From assembly GCA_030627475.1 (NCBI GenBank), contig DAOURZ010000004.1, positions 1 to 20,309 on the forward strand: a DNA stretch of 20,309 nucleotides, read 5' to 3'. A model generated the notes under the pieces. It was not told the origin of the DNA, made no database searches, and saw only the letters and a list, made by a program, of their open reading frames with translations. The position numbers and the translations under genes are program-made. The stretch's first letter is position 1. Each line of letters opens with the position of its first letter. Source of the DNA: Deltaproteobacteria bacterium (lineage in GTDB: Bacteria; Desulfobacterota; Desulfobacteria; Desulfobacterales; ETH-SRB1). Below are positions 10,147 to 18,698 of the stretch, piece by piece.

Positions 10147-11340
10147 ATGGCTAAGGAGAAGTTTGCGCGGACCAAGCCGCATGTTAATGTAGGTACTATT
10201 GGTCATATAGATCATGGGAAGACCACTCTTACTGCGGCAATAACGAAGCATATGGGATTGAAAGGCATGGCTGATTACGTGCCTTTTGATGAGATAGACA
10301 AGGCGCCGGAAGAGAAGGAGCGTGGTATAACAATAGCAACGGCACATGTTGAGTATGAGACAGCTGCTCGTCATTATGCACATGTGGATTGTCCCGGCCA
10401 TGCGGATTATATAAAGAACATGATTACCGGTGCTGCTCAGATGGATGGAGCCATATTGGTAGTAGGCGCGGATGATGGTCCTATGCCACAGACGCGGGAG
10501 CATATATTATTGGCTCGTCAGGTAGGCGTTCCACAGATAGTGGTATTTTTGAACAAGTGTGACATGGTGGATGATGAAGAGCTTATAGAGTTAGTTGAGT
10601 TAGAGCTCAGGGAGTTGCTGGACAAGTATGATTTTCCCGGAGATGATACACCTATAATTCGTGGTAGTGCGTTAAAGGCGTTGGAGAGTGACGATTCCGA
10701 TAGCGAGGAAGCCAAATGTATATTTGAGTTAATGGATGCGATAGATTCGTTTATTCCTGAGCCTAAGCGAGATATAGATAAGCCGTTTTTGATGCCCATA
10801 GAGGATGTTTTCAGCATATCCGGTCGTGGTACGGTAGTAACCGGCAGGGTTGACCGAGGGATAATTCATGTAGGAGAAGATGTTGAGATAGTAGGAATCC
10901 GCCCGACGATGAAGACGGTTTGTACCGGTGTGGAGATGTTCAGGAAGCTGCTTGATGAGGGTCGTGCCGGAGACAATGTAGGACTATTGTTACGAGGTAC
11001 GAAGCGTGAGGAAGTTGAGCGAGGTCAGGTAATAGCAATTCCCGGTACGATAACACCTCATACGAAATTTAAGGCAGAAGTATATATCTTGAGCAAGGAA
11101 GAAGGTGGACGACACACTCCGTTTTTTAATGGATATCGTCCTCAGTTTTATTTCAGGACAACGGATGTTACAGGGATATTGAGTTTACCTGAGGGAATAG
11201 AGATGGTGATGCCTGGTGACAATGTAACGATTTCGGCTGAACTGATAACTCCGATAGCAATGGAGAAAGAGCTCAGGTTTGCAATAAGGGAAGGTGGTCG
11301 TACTGTTGGCGCTGGAGTGGTAAGCGAAATAATTGAATAG
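10147..11340 (+). CDS. tuf: Translation elongation factor Tu
   Basis: EF-Tu is the GTPase that carries aminoacyl-tRNA to the ribosomal A site. It has 397 residues. G1 is GHIDHGKT (19-26), the G2 region is in [15 protein letters not shown]3 is DCPGH (81-85) and G4 is NKCD (136-139), followed by SAL; the two beta-barrel domains follow and the C-terminus is complete. The Ile in GHIDHGKT is an ordinary variant of GHVDHGKT. AGGAGG at 10133-10138 gives a strong ribosome site. Codon use is unlike its neighbours: by hand count 26 of 36 Ile codons are ATA, against 3 of 18 in rpsL plus rpsG. This hints at a separate history or a gene-conversion partner. rpsJ starts 18 nt downstream, so tuf and the S10 group are probably cotranscribed. 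Confidence 0.98.
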   Translation: MAKEKFARTKPHVNVGTIGHIDHGKTTLTAAITKHMGLKGMADYVPFDEIDKAPEEKERGITIATAHVEYETAARHYAHVDCPGHADYIKNMITGAAQMDGAILVVGADDGPMPQTREHILLARQVGVPQIVVFLNKCDMVDDEELIELVELELRELLDKYDFPGDDTPIIRGSALKALESDDSDSEEAKCIFELMDAIDSFIPEPKRDIDKPFLMPIEDVFSISGRGTVVTGRVDRGIIHVGEDVEIVGIRPTMKTVCTGVEMFRKLLDEGRAGDNVGLLLRGTKREEVERGQVIAIPGTITPHTKFKAEVYILSKEEGGRHTPFFNGYRPQFYFRTTDVTGILSLPEGIEMVMPGDNVTISAELITPIAMEKELRFAIREGGRTVGAGVVSEIIE

Positions 11341-11358
11341 TATAGAAAGATAGAAATA

Positions 11359-11670
11359 ATGATTAAAAATACTCAAATAAGGATCAGGCTTAAAGCATAT
11401 GATCATAAGCTTCTTGATCAGTCAGCACTTGATATTCTTGATACGGCCAATAAAACAGGAGCAAAGGTGGTTGGCCCGATACCCCTTCCGACAAGGATTA
11501 ATAAATATTGTGTTTTACGCTCCCCTCATATAGATAAGAAATCAAGAGAACAGTTTGAAATTAGAACACATAAACGACTTTTAGATATCTTGGAGCCAAC
11601 TCAGCAGACCGTTGATGCTTTGATGAAGCTGGATCTTTCTCCTGGGGTTGACGTAGAAATCAAACTATAA
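11359..11670 (+). CDS. rpsJ: 30S ribosomal protein S10
   Basis: S10 is a head protein of the 30S subunit and, as NusE, a partner of NusB and NusG in transcription antitermination. It has 103 residues. The recognisable parts are [16 protein letters not shown] (7-22), GPIPLPTR, and [18 protein letters not shown] in the long loop. The ATG lacks a strong Shine-Dalgarno and starts 18 nt after tuf, suggesting translational coupling or continuous transcription. The short gap leaves no room for the long S10 leader through which L4 regulates this operon in E. coli. Confidence 0.98.
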   Translation: MIKNTQIRIRLKAYDHKLLDQSALDILDTANKTGAKVVGPIPLPTRINKYCVLRSPHIDKKSREQFEIRTHKRLLDILEPTQQTVDALMKLDLSPGVDVEIKL

Positions 11671-11671
11671 T

Positions 11672-11763
11672 CGTTTACGGTTCACGGTTTTTCAATAATT
11701 ACATAACAACTGATTGCTTTTATGTTTTATCAACCGTTAATTGCAATCTTTAAACCGTAACGG
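11672..11763. repeat. Intergenic TTYACGG repeat element, copy 1
   Basis: Two adjacent 7-mers of the form TTYACGG (TTTACGG then TTCACGG) run into a T tract, directly after the rpsJ stop. The far end carries the complement: TTACGGTT at 11675-11682 pairs with AACCGTAA at 11753-11760, and GATTGC at 11712-11717 pairs with GCAATC at 11743-11748 inside it. The 15-mer CGGTTCACGGTTTTT (11678-11692) recurs exactly at 14386-14400 and the 13-mer GTTTACGGTTCAC (11673-11685) at 19246-19258. It fills the 121-bp rpsJ-rplC gap. Confidence 0.7.
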
Positions 11764-11791
11764 CTACTTAATATAAGGGATAAGTAAAAGC

Positions 11792-12421
11792 ATGTGTAAG
11801 GGATTGTTTGGTAAAAAATTGGGAATGGCAGGTATTTTTTCGTCTGATGGAAAACATATACCGGTTACAGTAATAAAGATCGGCCCATGTGTCATAACCC
11901 AAATAAAAACAGTTGTTATTGATGGATATAATGCACTTCAACTGGGTTTTGGTGAAAAGAAAAAATCTCGAATTAACAAGCCGGTGCAGGGGCATTTAAA
12001 AAAAAGTGGCGAAGATTTTTTTGAAACTCTTCGGGAATTCTCTGTTGATGATCCTGATAAATACACTCTAGGGCATACAGTAGCCCTTGATTTATTTAAA
12101 GTCGGTGAACTCGTTGATGTTACAGGTACAAGTAAGGGGCGTGGTTTTGCAGGGGTTATTAAAAGACATGGATTCCATGGTGGACCAAAAACGCATGGTA
12201 GCCATAGCCATAGAGTTCCGGGTTCTATAGGTTGCAGCGCATGGCCGGCTAAAGTTATTAAAGGGAAGAAAATGCCTGGTCATTATGGTAATGCAAGAAA
12301 TACCGTTAAAAATCTGGAAATAGTAGATATAAGGCCCGAGGAAAATCTGATATTGATAAAAGGCGCTGTACCGGGTTCTAAATCAGGACTAATTGAAATA
12401 AGAAAAAGAAATTACCTATAA
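11792..12421 (+). CDS. rplC: 50S ribosomal protein L3
   Basis: L3 is an early 50S assembly protein whose central loop reaches towards the peptidyl-transferase centre. It has 209 residues, the normal length. GKKLGMAGIF (8-17), VTGTSKGRGFAGVIKRHGF (about 110-128) and KGKKMPGHYGNARNT near 157-171 are family hallmarks. The segment that reads GQNQTP in E. coli, which holds the PrmB-methylated glutamine, reads GCSAWP here (147-152), so that modification target is absent, as in many other bacteria. The ribosome site is AAGGGA at 11775-11780 with a rather long spacing. It is flanked by two large non-coding gaps (121 and 204 bp) in an otherwise compact operon. Confidence 0.97.
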   Translation: MCKGLFGKKLGMAGIFSSDGKHIPVTVIKIGPCVITQIKTVVIDGYNALQLGFGEKKKSRINKPVQGHLKKSGEDFFETLREFSVDDPDKYTLGHTVALDLFKVGELVDVTGTSKGRGFAGVIKRHGFHGGPKTHGSHSHRVPGSIGCSAWPAKVIKGKKMPGHYGNARNTVKNLEIVDIRPEENLILIKGAVPGSKSGLIEIRKRNYL

Positions 12422-12625
12422 TAAATATATAAATTTATGTGTCTGTATTCTGAGATTTTTGAAAAATGTTCAATTTTGTTCAAGCTCAGGGAAGGCGACC
12501 AAATTTTAAATCAGGTTTAAATGCAGGAACAGGTTCAGTCTTTCAAATCTTAAAATTTTGAGACTGATACCGAAATTGGGCAAAATGGGACGTTTTTTAA
12601 AGGTCTCATCCTGAATGAGGAGATT
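12422..12625 (+). promoter_or_regulatory. Structured 204-bp leader before rplD
   Basis: This is the longest gap inside the S10 group and holds no gene. CAGTCT at 12536-12541 can pair with AGACTG at 12561-12566; the alternative pairing TGAGAC (12559-12564) with GTCTCA (12603-12608) shares bases with it, so the two helices are mutually exclusive, and the second ends just before the rplD ribosome site GAGGAG (12617-12622). A control element for rplD and following genes is possible, by analogy with L4 control of the E. coli S10 leader, but the helices are short. No clear promoter was found. Confidence 0.3.
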
Positions 12626-13249
12626 ATGGCTGTTGTAGATGTTCAAAATATTAATGGAGAGAAGGTTACACAGATTGATCTATCTGACAATATATTCAAT
12701 GTGCAGGTAAAATCGGTTATTTTGCATGAAGTTGCAACAATGCAGTTAGCCTGCCGGCGTTCAGGTACCGCAGCTGTCAAGCATCGTAGTGATATAAAGG
12801 GTAGTGGAAGGAAACTGTTTCGTCAAAAAGGAACCGGTCGCGCACGTCGTGGCGATATAAAAGCGCCTTTGCTCAGAGGGGGTGGGGTTATTTTTGGTCC
12901 TGATCCAAGATCGTATTCTTACAAAGTACCCAAAAAGGTAAGAAGTCTGGCGCTTAAAATGGCATTGAGCAGTAAGTTTCAGGGTAATTGTTTATTTGTT
13001 CTTGACAGGATTGAGCTTGAGCGGATTAAGACAAAGGAATTTTTGAAAGTATTAGATACATTAAGCATAAAAAAGGTATTGATAGTAACTGATAAAAAAA
13101 ATGAAAATCTGGAACTTTCATCCAGAAACATACCTGACGTAAAAATTTTAAGAAGTGAGGGATTGAATGTATATGACATTCTCAAATATGAGAATCTGGT
13201 TATTCTTGAGTCAGCGATAACGGCCATTGAAGGGAGACTGCTAAGATGA
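12626..13249 (+). CDS. rplD: 50S ribosomal protein L4
   Basis: L4 binds 23S rRNA domain I and extends a loop lining the peptide exit tunnel. It has 207 residues. The extended loop is seen as [19 protein letters not shown] (about 56-74), followed by [20 protein letters not shown]. In E. coli L4 also represses its own operon, so the structured gap just upstream is suggestive. The start ATG follows GAGGAG at 12617-12622. The last four bases overlap rplW as ATGA, indicating translational coupling. Confidence 0.97.
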   Translation: MAVVDVQNINGEKVTQIDLSDNIFNVQVKSVILHEVATMQLACRRSGTAAVKHRSDIKGSGRKLFRQKGTGRARRGDIKAPLLRGGGVIFGPDPRSYSYKVPKKVRSLALKMALSSKFQGNCLFVLDRIELERIKTKEFLKVLDTLSIKKVLIVTDKKNENLELSSRNIPDVKILRSEGLNVYDILKYENLVILESAITAIEGRLLR

Positions 13250-13533
13250 TTGATTACGATATTATAAAGAGTCCTCTGATTACCGAGAAGACAACTATTC
13301 AAAAAGAAGCTTTCAATCAGGTTTCATTCAAGATCTCTCGTGAGGCTAACAGGATTGAAGTCAAAAATGCTATAGAGAATATATTCAATGTTAAGGTAGC
13401 TGGTGTGCGTACAATGCAGGTAAAAGGTAAGACCAAGCAAAGAGGTCGCATTATTGGAAAGCGCAAGGACTGGAAAAAAGCAATTGTGACATTAATGCAG
13501 GGTGAACGCATTGATTTTTTTGAGGGTGTATAG
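13246..13533 (+). CDS. rplW: 50S ribosomal protein L23
   Basis: L23 sits at the exit of the peptide tunnel and is the docking site for trigger factor and the signal recognition particle. It has 95 residues, typical. The N-terminal [11 protein letters not shown] and [21 protein letters not shown] (about 49-69) are characteristic. Its ATG overlaps the rplD TGA stop by four bases, so it is probably translated by coupled re-initiation. rplB follows 18 nt later. Confidence 0.97.
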   Translation: MIDYDIIKSPLITEKTTIQKEAFNQVSFKISREANRIEVKNAIENIFNVKVAGVRTMQVKGKTKQRGRIIGKRKDWKKAIVTLMQGERIDFFEGV

Positions 13534-13551
13534 AACAAAGCGAGGCTTTAT

Positions 13552-14379
13552 ATGGCGGTAAAGAAAGTAAAACCTACCTCTCCAGGAAGGCGTGCTCAAA
13601 TATATTCAACGTTTGATGAAGTTACAAGCACAAAACCTGAGAAGAAATTACTTAAAATAATTAAAAAAACAGGCGGACGTAATGTAAATGGACGTATTAC
13701 GTGCCGACACCGCGGTGGTGGACATAAACGGAAATACAGAATTGTTGACTTCAAGAGGGATAAAATAGCGGTTCCCGCCAAGGTGGCATCAATTGAGTAT
13801 GATCCTAATCGTAGCGCCAGAATAGCCCTTCTGCACTATAGAGATGGCGAAAAGAGATACATATTGGCGCCGATTGATCTTGAAGTTGGTGATGTCGTAG
13901 TTTCAGGGCATGAGGCGGATATAAAGCCAGGGAATACACTTCCATTAAAAAATATACCGCTTGGAACACATATTCACAACATAGAGTTGCGGCTTGGAAA
14001 AGGCGGTCAAATTGTCAGAAGTGCCGGCACATTCGCACAATTAATGGCCAAGGAAGCCAAGTATGCTCTAATAAAACTTCCATCCGGTGAAGTTCGCATG
14101 ACGCTTATTAATTGCAAGGCAACCATAGGAAGGCTTGGCAATATCAGCCATGAGAATATATCCCTGGGAAAAGCCGGCCGGAAACGCTGGCTTGGCAGAA
14201 GGCCAAGTGTGCGTGGTGTAGCGATGAATCCGGTTGACCATCCAATGGGTGGTGGTGAAGGAAGATCTTCAGGAGGGCGGCATCCTTGTTCACCATGGGG
14301 TGTACTTGCGAAGGGCTATAAAACCCGCAAAAAGAGAAAAAGTGATCGTTATATAGTTAAAAAGCGTACAAAAAAATAA
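13552..14379 (+). CDS. rplB: 50S ribosomal protein L2
   Basis: L2 is needed for subunit association and peptidyl-transferase activity. It has 275 residues. [18 protein letters not shown] (about 46-63) is in the RNA-binding domain. [18 protein letters not shown] (225-242) contains His230, equivalent to the functionally important His229 of E. coli. The C-terminus is the usual lysine/arginine-rich tail. A GAGG ribosome site lies at 13541-13544. After its stop is a 96-bp gap filled with the second TTYACGG repeat copy. Confidence 0.98.
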   Translation: MAVKKVKPTSPGRRAQIYSTFDEVTSTKPEKKLLKIIKKTGGRNVNGRITCRHRGGGHKRKYRIVDFKRDKIAVPAKVASIEYDPNRSARIALLHYRDGEKRYILAPIDLEVGDVVVSGHEADIKPGNTLPLKNIPLGTHIHNIELRLGKGGQIVRSAGTFAQLMAKEAKYALIKLPSGEVRMTLINCKATIGRLGNISHENISLGKAGRKRWLGRRPSVRGVAMNPVDHPMGGGEGRSSGGRHPCSPWGVLAKGYKTRKKRKSDRYIVKKRTKK

Positions 14380-14380
14380 A

Positions 14381-14453
14381 GTTCACGGTTCACGGTTTTT
14401 TACTGAAATATGCAACGACTGAAGCATTTTAATCGTAAACTGTGAACGGTTAC
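14381..14453. repeat. Intergenic TTYACGG repeat element, copy 2
   Basis: The TTCACGG 7-mer occurs twice in tandem right after the rplB stop and runs into six Ts. GTTCACGGTT at 14381-14390 pairs with AACTGTGAAC at 14438-14447 (nine Watson-Crick pairs and one G-U), giving inverted ends about 75 bp apart. It shares an exact 15-mer with the copy after rpsJ. The arrangement of inverted ends around a short variable core resembles a small non-autonomous repeat; a role as transcript structure is inference. Confidence 0.7.
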
Positions 14454-14475
14454 AGAAATAATATCAGGAGAAGTT

Positions 14476-14757
14476 ATGCCACGGTCGTTAAAAAAAGGTC
14501 CATATATTGATTCAAAACTATTAAAGAAAATCTTGAGTGCTCAGGAGATGCGTAGTAGCAGGGTTATTAAAACATGGTCAAGACGTTCGACAATTATTCC
14601 TGAAATGGTTGGTATTACGCTGGCAGTACACAATGGAAGAAAATTTATTCCGGTTTTTGTATCAGAAAACATGGTAGGCCACAAACTGGGTGAATTTTCT
14701 CCAACACGGACTTTTTATGGACATGCCGGGAACAAAAAAACAAAACTAAAGAAATAG
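14476..14757 (+). CDS. rpsS: 30S ribosomal protein S19
   Basis: S19 is a head protein of the 30S subunit that pairs with S13 near the A-site finger. It has 93 residues, starting [12 protein letters not shown] and containing the conserved [18 protein letters not shown] (about 68-85). A good AGGAG ribosome site lies at 14465-14469. Although it normally follows rplB closely, here a repeat-bearing gap of 96 bp separates them. rplV follows after 34 nt. Confidence 0.98.
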   Translation: MPRSLKKGPYIDSKLLKKILSAQEMRSSRVIKTWSRRSTIIPEMVGITLAVHNGRKFIPVFVSENMVGHKLGEFSPTRTFYGHAGNKKTKLKK

Positions 14758-14791
14758 AAGTAACGTTATAAGATTAAGGAAATATTTAATA

Positions 14792-15130
14792 ATGGAGATC
14801 AAAGCTGTAGCAAGATATGTACGCATTTCTTCTCAGAAAGTTCGTAAAATTGTAGGTGCTGTCAAGGGCAAACCGGTTGAAGTTGGTCTTGATACACTTA
14901 AATTTATGCCACATAAAGCAGCAGTAATTGTGGAGAAAATTGTTCGTAGTGCTGTGGCAAATGCGGATCAAAATTCTGATATAGATGTAGATTCACTGGT
15001 TATTCGTAATGTAATTGCAGATCAGGGTCCTACACTGAAGCGTTTCAAAGCAAGAGCTCGCGGTAGAGGTACAAGGATATTAAAAAGGTCTTCACACATC
15101 ACGGTCATTTTGGCTGAAGAATCGGTTTAA
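14792..15130 (+). CDS. rplV: 50S ribosomal protein L22
   Basis: L22 contributes a long beta-hairpin to the peptide exit tunnel, where mutations give macrolide resistance. It has 112 residues. The N-terminal [14 protein letters not shown] and the hairpin region [18 protein letters not shown] (about 88-105) are typical and no hairpin deletion is seen. AAGGA at 14776-14780 is the likely ribosome site. rpsC begins 16 nt downstream. Confidence 0.97.
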   Translation: MEIKAVARYVRISSQKVRKIVGAVKGKPVEVGLDTLKFMPHKAAVIVEKIVRSAVANADQNSDIDVDSLVIRNVIADQGPTLKRFKARARGRGTRILKRSSHITVILAEESV

Positions 15131-15146
15131 ATAAGGAGGTAATGGC

Positions 15147-15791
15147 TTGGGCCAGAAAGTAAATCCTATAGGATTGAGATTAGGAATTGTTAAAACATGG
15201 GAATCGAAATGGTATGCCGGGAAAAATTATTCCGATTATATCCTGGAAGATTATAATATAAGAAAATTTATAAAAAAGAAACTATACCATGCAGGCATAT
15301 CCAGGATTGAAATTGAAAGATCGTCCAAGCGCGTCAGGCTCCGAATTTTTACATCCAGGCCCGGTATTGTTATTGGAAAAAAAGGATCTGAAATATCTCA
15401 GCTTAAGAAAGATTTAGAAAAAATCATCCCCAATGAAGTCCTGATAGATATTCAGGAGGTAAGAAAACCCGAGATTGATGCACAACTTGTTGCTGAAAAT
15501 ATTGCTCTTCAGATTGTAAGAAGAGTTGCATTCAGGCGTGCTATGAAACGCGGTGTTTCATCGGCTATGAGGTTTGGTGCAAAAGGCGTGAAGATTATAT
15601 GTTCGGGACGTCTCGGTGGAGCTGAAATGGCCCGTACTGAATGGTATAAAGAGGGCAGAGTTCCATTGCATACTTTAAGGGCAGATATAGATTATGGTTT
15701 TATTGAGGCAAATACTACATATGGGATTGTTGGGGTAAAAGTATTTATTTTTAAAGGCGAAATTTTAGATAAAAAGGCTATAACTGTCTAA
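15147..15791 (+). CDS. rpsC: 30S ribosomal protein S3
   Basis: S3 lies at the mRNA entry channel of the 30S subunit and contributes to mRNA unwinding. It has 214 residues. [12 protein letters not shown] follows the start, and the type II KH motif is GIVIGKKG at 73-80 with GxxG at 77-80. [20 protein letters not shown] (about 148-167) is strongly conserved. The start is TTG, set by a perfect AAGGAGG at 15133-15139 with 7-nt spacing; the nearby ATG at 15142 is out of frame. It is one of three TTG-started genes in the window. Confidence 0.97.
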   Translation: MGQKVNPIGLRLGIVKTWESKWYAGKNYSDYILEDYNIRKFIKKKLYHAGISRIEIERSSKRVRLRIFTSRPGIVIGKKGSEISQLKKDLEKIIPNEVLIDIQEVRKPEIDAQLVAENIALQIVRRVAFRRAMKRGVSSAMRFGAKGVKIICSGRLGGAEMARTEWYKEGRVPLHTLRADIDYGFIEANTTYGIVGVKVFIFKGEILDKKAITV

Positions 15792-15805
15792 GGAGAAATA
15801 AGGAC

Positions 15806-16219
15806 ATGCTGAGTCCCAAAAAGGTAAAATTCAGAAAGCAGCAAAGAGGTAGAATGAAAGGTCTATCTAGCCGAGGATGTAACTTGAATTTCGGTGAATT
15901 TGGATTACAGGCAACGGAATGCGGCACAATTACATCTAAACAGATTGAAGCAGCCCGTATAGCCATGACACGGCATGTGAAAAGGGGTGGTAAGCTATGG
16001 ATAAGGATATTTCCCGATAAGCCTTTTACAAAGAAACCCGCTGAGGTTAGAATGGGAAAAGGAAAAGGTGCACCTGAAGGATGGTGTGTAATTATCAGAC
16101 CGGGAAGAATTCTTTATGAAATGGAAGGTGTTGACAAGGAATTAGCAATGGAGGCACTCCGTCTTGCTTCTCACAAACTTTCGGTTAAAACGAAATTTAT
16201 TGAGAGGGGCAATGTATAA
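15806..16219 (+). CDS. rplP: 50S ribosomal protein L16
   Basis: L16 is a late-assembling 50S protein that contacts A-site tRNA and completes the peptidyl-transferase centre. It has 137 residues, the standard length. [11 protein letters not shown] near the start, [17 protein letters not shown] (about 72-88) and the C-terminal [16 protein letters not shown] are characteristic. AGGAGA upstream (about 15790-15795) is a plausible ribosome site. Its TAA stop overlaps the rpmC ATG by one base (TAATG). Confidence 0.98.
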   Translation: MLSPKKVKFRKQQRGRMKGLSSRGCNLNFGEFGLQATECGTITSKQIEAARIAMTRHVKRGGKLWIRIFPDKPFTKKPAEVRMGKGKGAPEGWCVIIRPGRILYEMEGVDKELAMEALRLASHKLSVKTKFIERGNV

Positions 16220-16407
16220 TGAAGGTAAGTGAGATTCGAGAATTTAGCCTGGAAGAAAAGCAAAGAATGTTGGATGATCTTAAAGAAGAGCTGTTTAATT
16301 TGAATTTTCAACAAGAAACCGGTCAGCTCGAAAATCCGCAAAAGATGAAGCAGATCAGGCGCGATATAGCAAGAATAAAGACTATTTTAAAAGAAGCTAA
16401 AATATAA
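16219..16407 (+). CDS. rpmC: 50S ribosomal protein L29
   Basis: L29 is a small helical-hairpin protein near the exit tunnel beside L23. It has 62 residues: [18 protein letters not shown] at the start, the typical ELFNLNFQ segment and the second helix (MKQIRRDIARIKTILKE). Its ATG shares a base with the rplP stop, so coupled translation is likely. rpsQ follows after 29 nt, in the usual L16-L29-S17 order. Confidence 0.96.
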   Translation: MKVSEIREFSLEEKQRMLDDLKEELFNLNFQQETGQLENPQKMKQIRRDIARIKTILKEAKI

Positions 16408-16436
16408 CAAAACAGATAAAGAAAATAGATACTGCT

Positions 16437-16697
16437 ATGAAAAAGCAAGGAATAAGAAGGCAACTGCTGGGAACGGTAGTTAGTAACAAGATGGATAAAA
16501 CTGTGATAGTCATGGTTGAAAGAACGGTTAAACATAATTTTTATCATAAGTATGTTAGAAGACGTTCTACCTTTTCATCTCATGACGAAAATAATACATG
16601 CCGGATAGGAGATAAGGTATTAATAACCGAATCCCGGCCTATCAGCAAGTTAAAAAAATGGCGCGTAAGCAAGATAGTTCAAAAAGCTATTTTATGA
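16437..16697 (+). CDS. rpsQ: 30S ribosomal protein S17
   Basis: S17 is a primary 16S rRNA-binding protein of the 30S body with an OB fold. It has 86 residues. [20 protein letters not shown] (about 10-29), [13 protein letters not shown] and [13 protein letters not shown] are the family signatures. No strong Shine-Dalgarno precedes the ATG; the sequence there is A-rich. It ends the S10 group; rplN follows 19 nt later with no terminator between, so the S10 and spc groups are probably one transcript. Confidence 0.97.
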   Translation: MKKQGIRRQLLGTVVSNKMDKTVIVMVERTVKHNFYHKYVRRRSTFSSHDENNTCRIGDKVLITESRPISKLKKWRVSKIVQKAIL

Positions 16698-16716
16698 TAT
16701 AAGGAAATTAAAGGCG

Positions 16717-17085
16717 ATGATTCAGGCAGAAACGAGATTGACAGTGGCAGATAACTCGGGCGCTAAGATATTGTACTGTATAAAAGTTCTTGGAGGATCC
16801 AGGAGAAGGTATGCAAGTATTGGCGATATCATTGTCGTATCTGTCAAGGAAGCTATACCTAATGCCAAGGTTAAAAAAGGTGAAGTCTTGAAGGCTGTAG
16901 TGGTTCGTACAAAAAAAGAGATCAGAAGGCCGGATGGATCATATATAAGATTTGATGACAATTCGGCGGTTTTAATTAATGCAAATAAAGAACCCATAGG
17001 CACTCGTATATTTGGTCCTGTGGCAAGGGAGCTTCGATCCAAAAGATTTATGAAAATCATTTCGTTAGCGCCTGAAGTTTTATAG
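16717..17085 (+). CDS. rplN: 50S ribosomal protein L14
   Basis: L14 lies at the subunit interface and forms an inter-subunit bridge with 16S rRNA. It has 122 residues, which is the near-invariant bacterial length. [17 protein letters not shown] at the start and the C-terminal [23 protein letters not shown] are typical. AAGGAA at 16701-16706 is the likely ribosome site. It is the first gene of the spc group. Confidence 0.98.
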   Translation: MIQAETRLTVADNSGAKILYCIKVLGGSRRRYASIGDIIVVSVKEAIPNAKVKKGEVLKAVVVRTKKEIRRPDGSYIRFDDNSAVLINANKEPIGTRIFGPVARELRSKRFMKIISLAPEVL

Positions 17086-17114
17086 GATTGATATTGCCTG
17101 GGGAGAAGTGGCTT

Positions 17115-17450
17115 ATGATAACAGATAAATGTCTTATAAGGAAAAATGACAAAGTCAAAATTATTGCCGGTAAAGACAAAGGTAAGATAAGCAATGTTCT
17201 TCAAGTAATCCGAAGGAAAAATAATAACAGGGTACTTGTGGAAAATATTAACATGGTAAAACATCATGTTAAGCCTAATGCCAAGAACAGGCAGGGTGGA
17301 ATTATTGAAAAGGAAACGTCTATCAGCGCATCGAATGTTATGTTGATGTGTAACAAGTGTATGTCGTCCGTGCGAATCAAAATACAGGTACTTGAGGATG
17401 GTAATAAAACTCGTATCTGCGGAAAATGCAGTGAAATTATAGAGAACTGA
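17115..17450 (+). CDS. rplX: 50S ribosomal protein L24
   Basis: L24 is an assembly initiator for the 50S subunit near the exit tunnel. From the ATG at 17115 it has 111 residues. That start is preferred over the in-frame TTG at 17088 because GGAG at 17102-17105 sits 9 nt before it and homologues begin close to this point. A KOW motif is seen at about residues 10-31 (DKVKIIAGKDKGKI). Cys79, Cys82, Cys102 and Cys105 form a CxxC...CxxC pair at the C-terminus, a probable zinc ribbon seen in many bacterial L24 proteins. rplE follows 25 nt later. Confidence 0.95.
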   Translation: MITDKCLIRKNDKVKIIAGKDKGKISNVLQVIRRKNNNRVLVENINMVKHHVKPNAKNRQGGIIEKETSISASNVMLMCNKCMSSVRIKIQVLEDGNKTRICGKCSEIIEN

Positions 17451-17475
17451 AAACAGTTTTTAGCAAGGTATTATA

Positions 17476-18015
17476 ATGTCGCAGTTAAAACGCTATTATG
17501 TAAAAGAAATTATCCCCAGGTTGATGGAGACCTTTAAGTATCAGAATGTCATGGAGGTACCTAAACTTGAAAAGGTTGTGCTGAATATTGGCCTTGGAGA
17601 GGCTATCCATAATATAAAATTGCTTGATTCGGCCGCAGAAGATATGAAACTTATATCGGGGCAGCAACCCGTTATTACACGTGCTAAAAGATCAATTGCT
17701 GCTTTTAAGCTTCGCGAAGGGATGCCGATCGGATGTATGGTTACCCTGCGCCATATACGAATGTATGATTTTTACAATAAAACAGTTAATATAGCTCTTC
17801 CTAGGGTTCGTGATTTTAAAGGTATTTCAGCTAAAGCTTTTGATGGTCACGGGAATTATACATTGGGGATCAAAGAGCATATTATTTTCCCCGAAATTGA
17901 GTACGATAAAATTGACAGAATTAAGGGACTTAATATAACAGTAGTTACAACAGCCAAGAATGACACAGAGGGGAAAGAACTTCTTAAGCTGTTAGGTATG
18001 CCATTCAAGGATTAA
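17476..18015 (+). CDS. rplE: 50S ribosomal protein L5
   Basis: L5 binds 5S rRNA in the central protuberance and touches P-site tRNA. It has 179 residues, the standard length. [14 protein letters not shown] (about 31-44), [21 protein letters not shown] (about 67-87) and the C-terminal LGMPF are characteristic. The ribosome site is weak (AAGG about 17466). In E. coli S8 represses the spc operon around the start of rplE; the 25-nt gap here gives little room for that in the spacer, though the structure could include coding sequence. Confidence 0.98.
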   Translation: MSQLKRYYVKEIIPRLMETFKYQNVMEVPKLEKVVLNIGLGEAIHNIKLLDSAAEDMKLISGQQPVITRAKRSIAAFKLREGMPIGCMVTLRHIRMYDFYNKTVNIALPRVRDFKGISAKAFDGHGNYTLGIKEHIIFPEIEYDKIDRIKGLNITVVTTAKNDTEGKELLKLLGMPFKD

Positions 18016-18042
18016 CAGTGTGGCCTTTGCAAGGAGGATAAT

Positions 18043-18228
18043 TTGGCAAAAACAGCTCTTAGAATGAAAGCTATGAGAAAACCAAAGTTCAATGTTCGGG
18101 CATACAATAGATGTTCAATATGCGGCAGACCAAGAGGTTTTTTGAGAAAATTTGGAATTTGTCGTATTTGTTTTCGCAATCTGGCCTCCCAGGGCATGCT
18201 TCCAGGGGTTATAAAATCCAGCTGGTAA
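18043..18228 (+). CDS. rpsN: 30S ribosomal protein S14, zinc-binding type
   Basis: S14 belongs to the 30S head. This is the short 61-residue type with a zinc ribbon: Cys24, Cys27, Cys40 and Cys43 (CSIC and CRIC). The long zinc-free type of E. coli is about 101 residues. The C-terminal [15 protein letters not shown] is typical. The start is TTG, set by AAGGAGG at 18031-18037 with 5-nt spacing. It lies between rplE and rpsH as usual. Confidence 0.97.
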   Translation: MAKTALRMKAMRKPKFNVRAYNRCSICGRPRGFLRKFGICRICFRNLASQGMLPGVIKSSW

Positions 18229-18280
18229 TTTTTTATAGTTATAATAAATAGTTTAAAGTTGTATGGTTACGGAGAAAACA

Positions 18281-18679
18281 ATGGCGATGAGCGATTCGAT
18301 TGCGGATATGTTGACAAGGATCAGGAATGCTGAAAAGGCAAAATTTGGTGCTGTTAATATTCCTGCGTCAAAGTTAAAAATTGAAATAGCCAGCATATTA
18401 AAAAATGAAGGTTTTATCAAGAATTATAAATTCATAAAAGATACCAAACAGGGTATCTTGCGTATCTATCCTAAATATGGGCAAGGACAGTCAAAAGTGA
18501 TATTTGGCCTTAAGCGTGTCAGTAAGCCCAGTAGAAGAGTTTACGTAAAGAGTAAAGATATAAAGCCTGTTTTAAACGGCATGGGAATTGCGATTTTATC
18601 CACATCTAATGGGATAATGACAGATAAAAATGCCAGGAGTAAAAACATAGGTGGCGAGGTTCTCTGTAATATATGGTAG
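18281..18679 (+). CDS. rpsH: 30S ribosomal protein S8
   Basis: S8 is a primary 16S rRNA-binding protein and, in E. coli, the repressor of the spc operon. From ATG 18281 it has 132 residues. This start is chosen over an in-frame GTG at 18263 because GGAG at 18271-18274 sits 6 nt before it, and because the protein then begins [17 protein letters not shown] as in homologues. The C-terminal [20 protein letters not shown] contains the conserved RNA-binding STS-G motif. rplF starts 19 nt downstream. Confidence 0.97.
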   Translation: MAMSDSIADMLTRIRNAEKAKFGAVNIPASKLKIEIASILKNEGFIKNYKFIKDTKQGILRIYPKYGQGQSKVIFGLKRVSKPSRRVYVKSKDIKPVLNGMGIAILSTSNGIMTDKNARSKNIGGEVLCNIW

Positions 18680-18698
18680 CCAACAGGAGTATTATTAT

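Noticed and set aside
16722..17267. Minus-strand open frame of 181 codons opposite rplN and rplX
   Set aside because: It spans two conserved ribosomal genes and their spacer in antisense, with no domain signature; a chance product of low stop density.
18651..18698. Upstream start of rplF overlapping rpsH
   Set aside because: The extension is not L6-like; AGGAG at 18685-18689 and the MSRVGKKP start at 18699 agree with the family.
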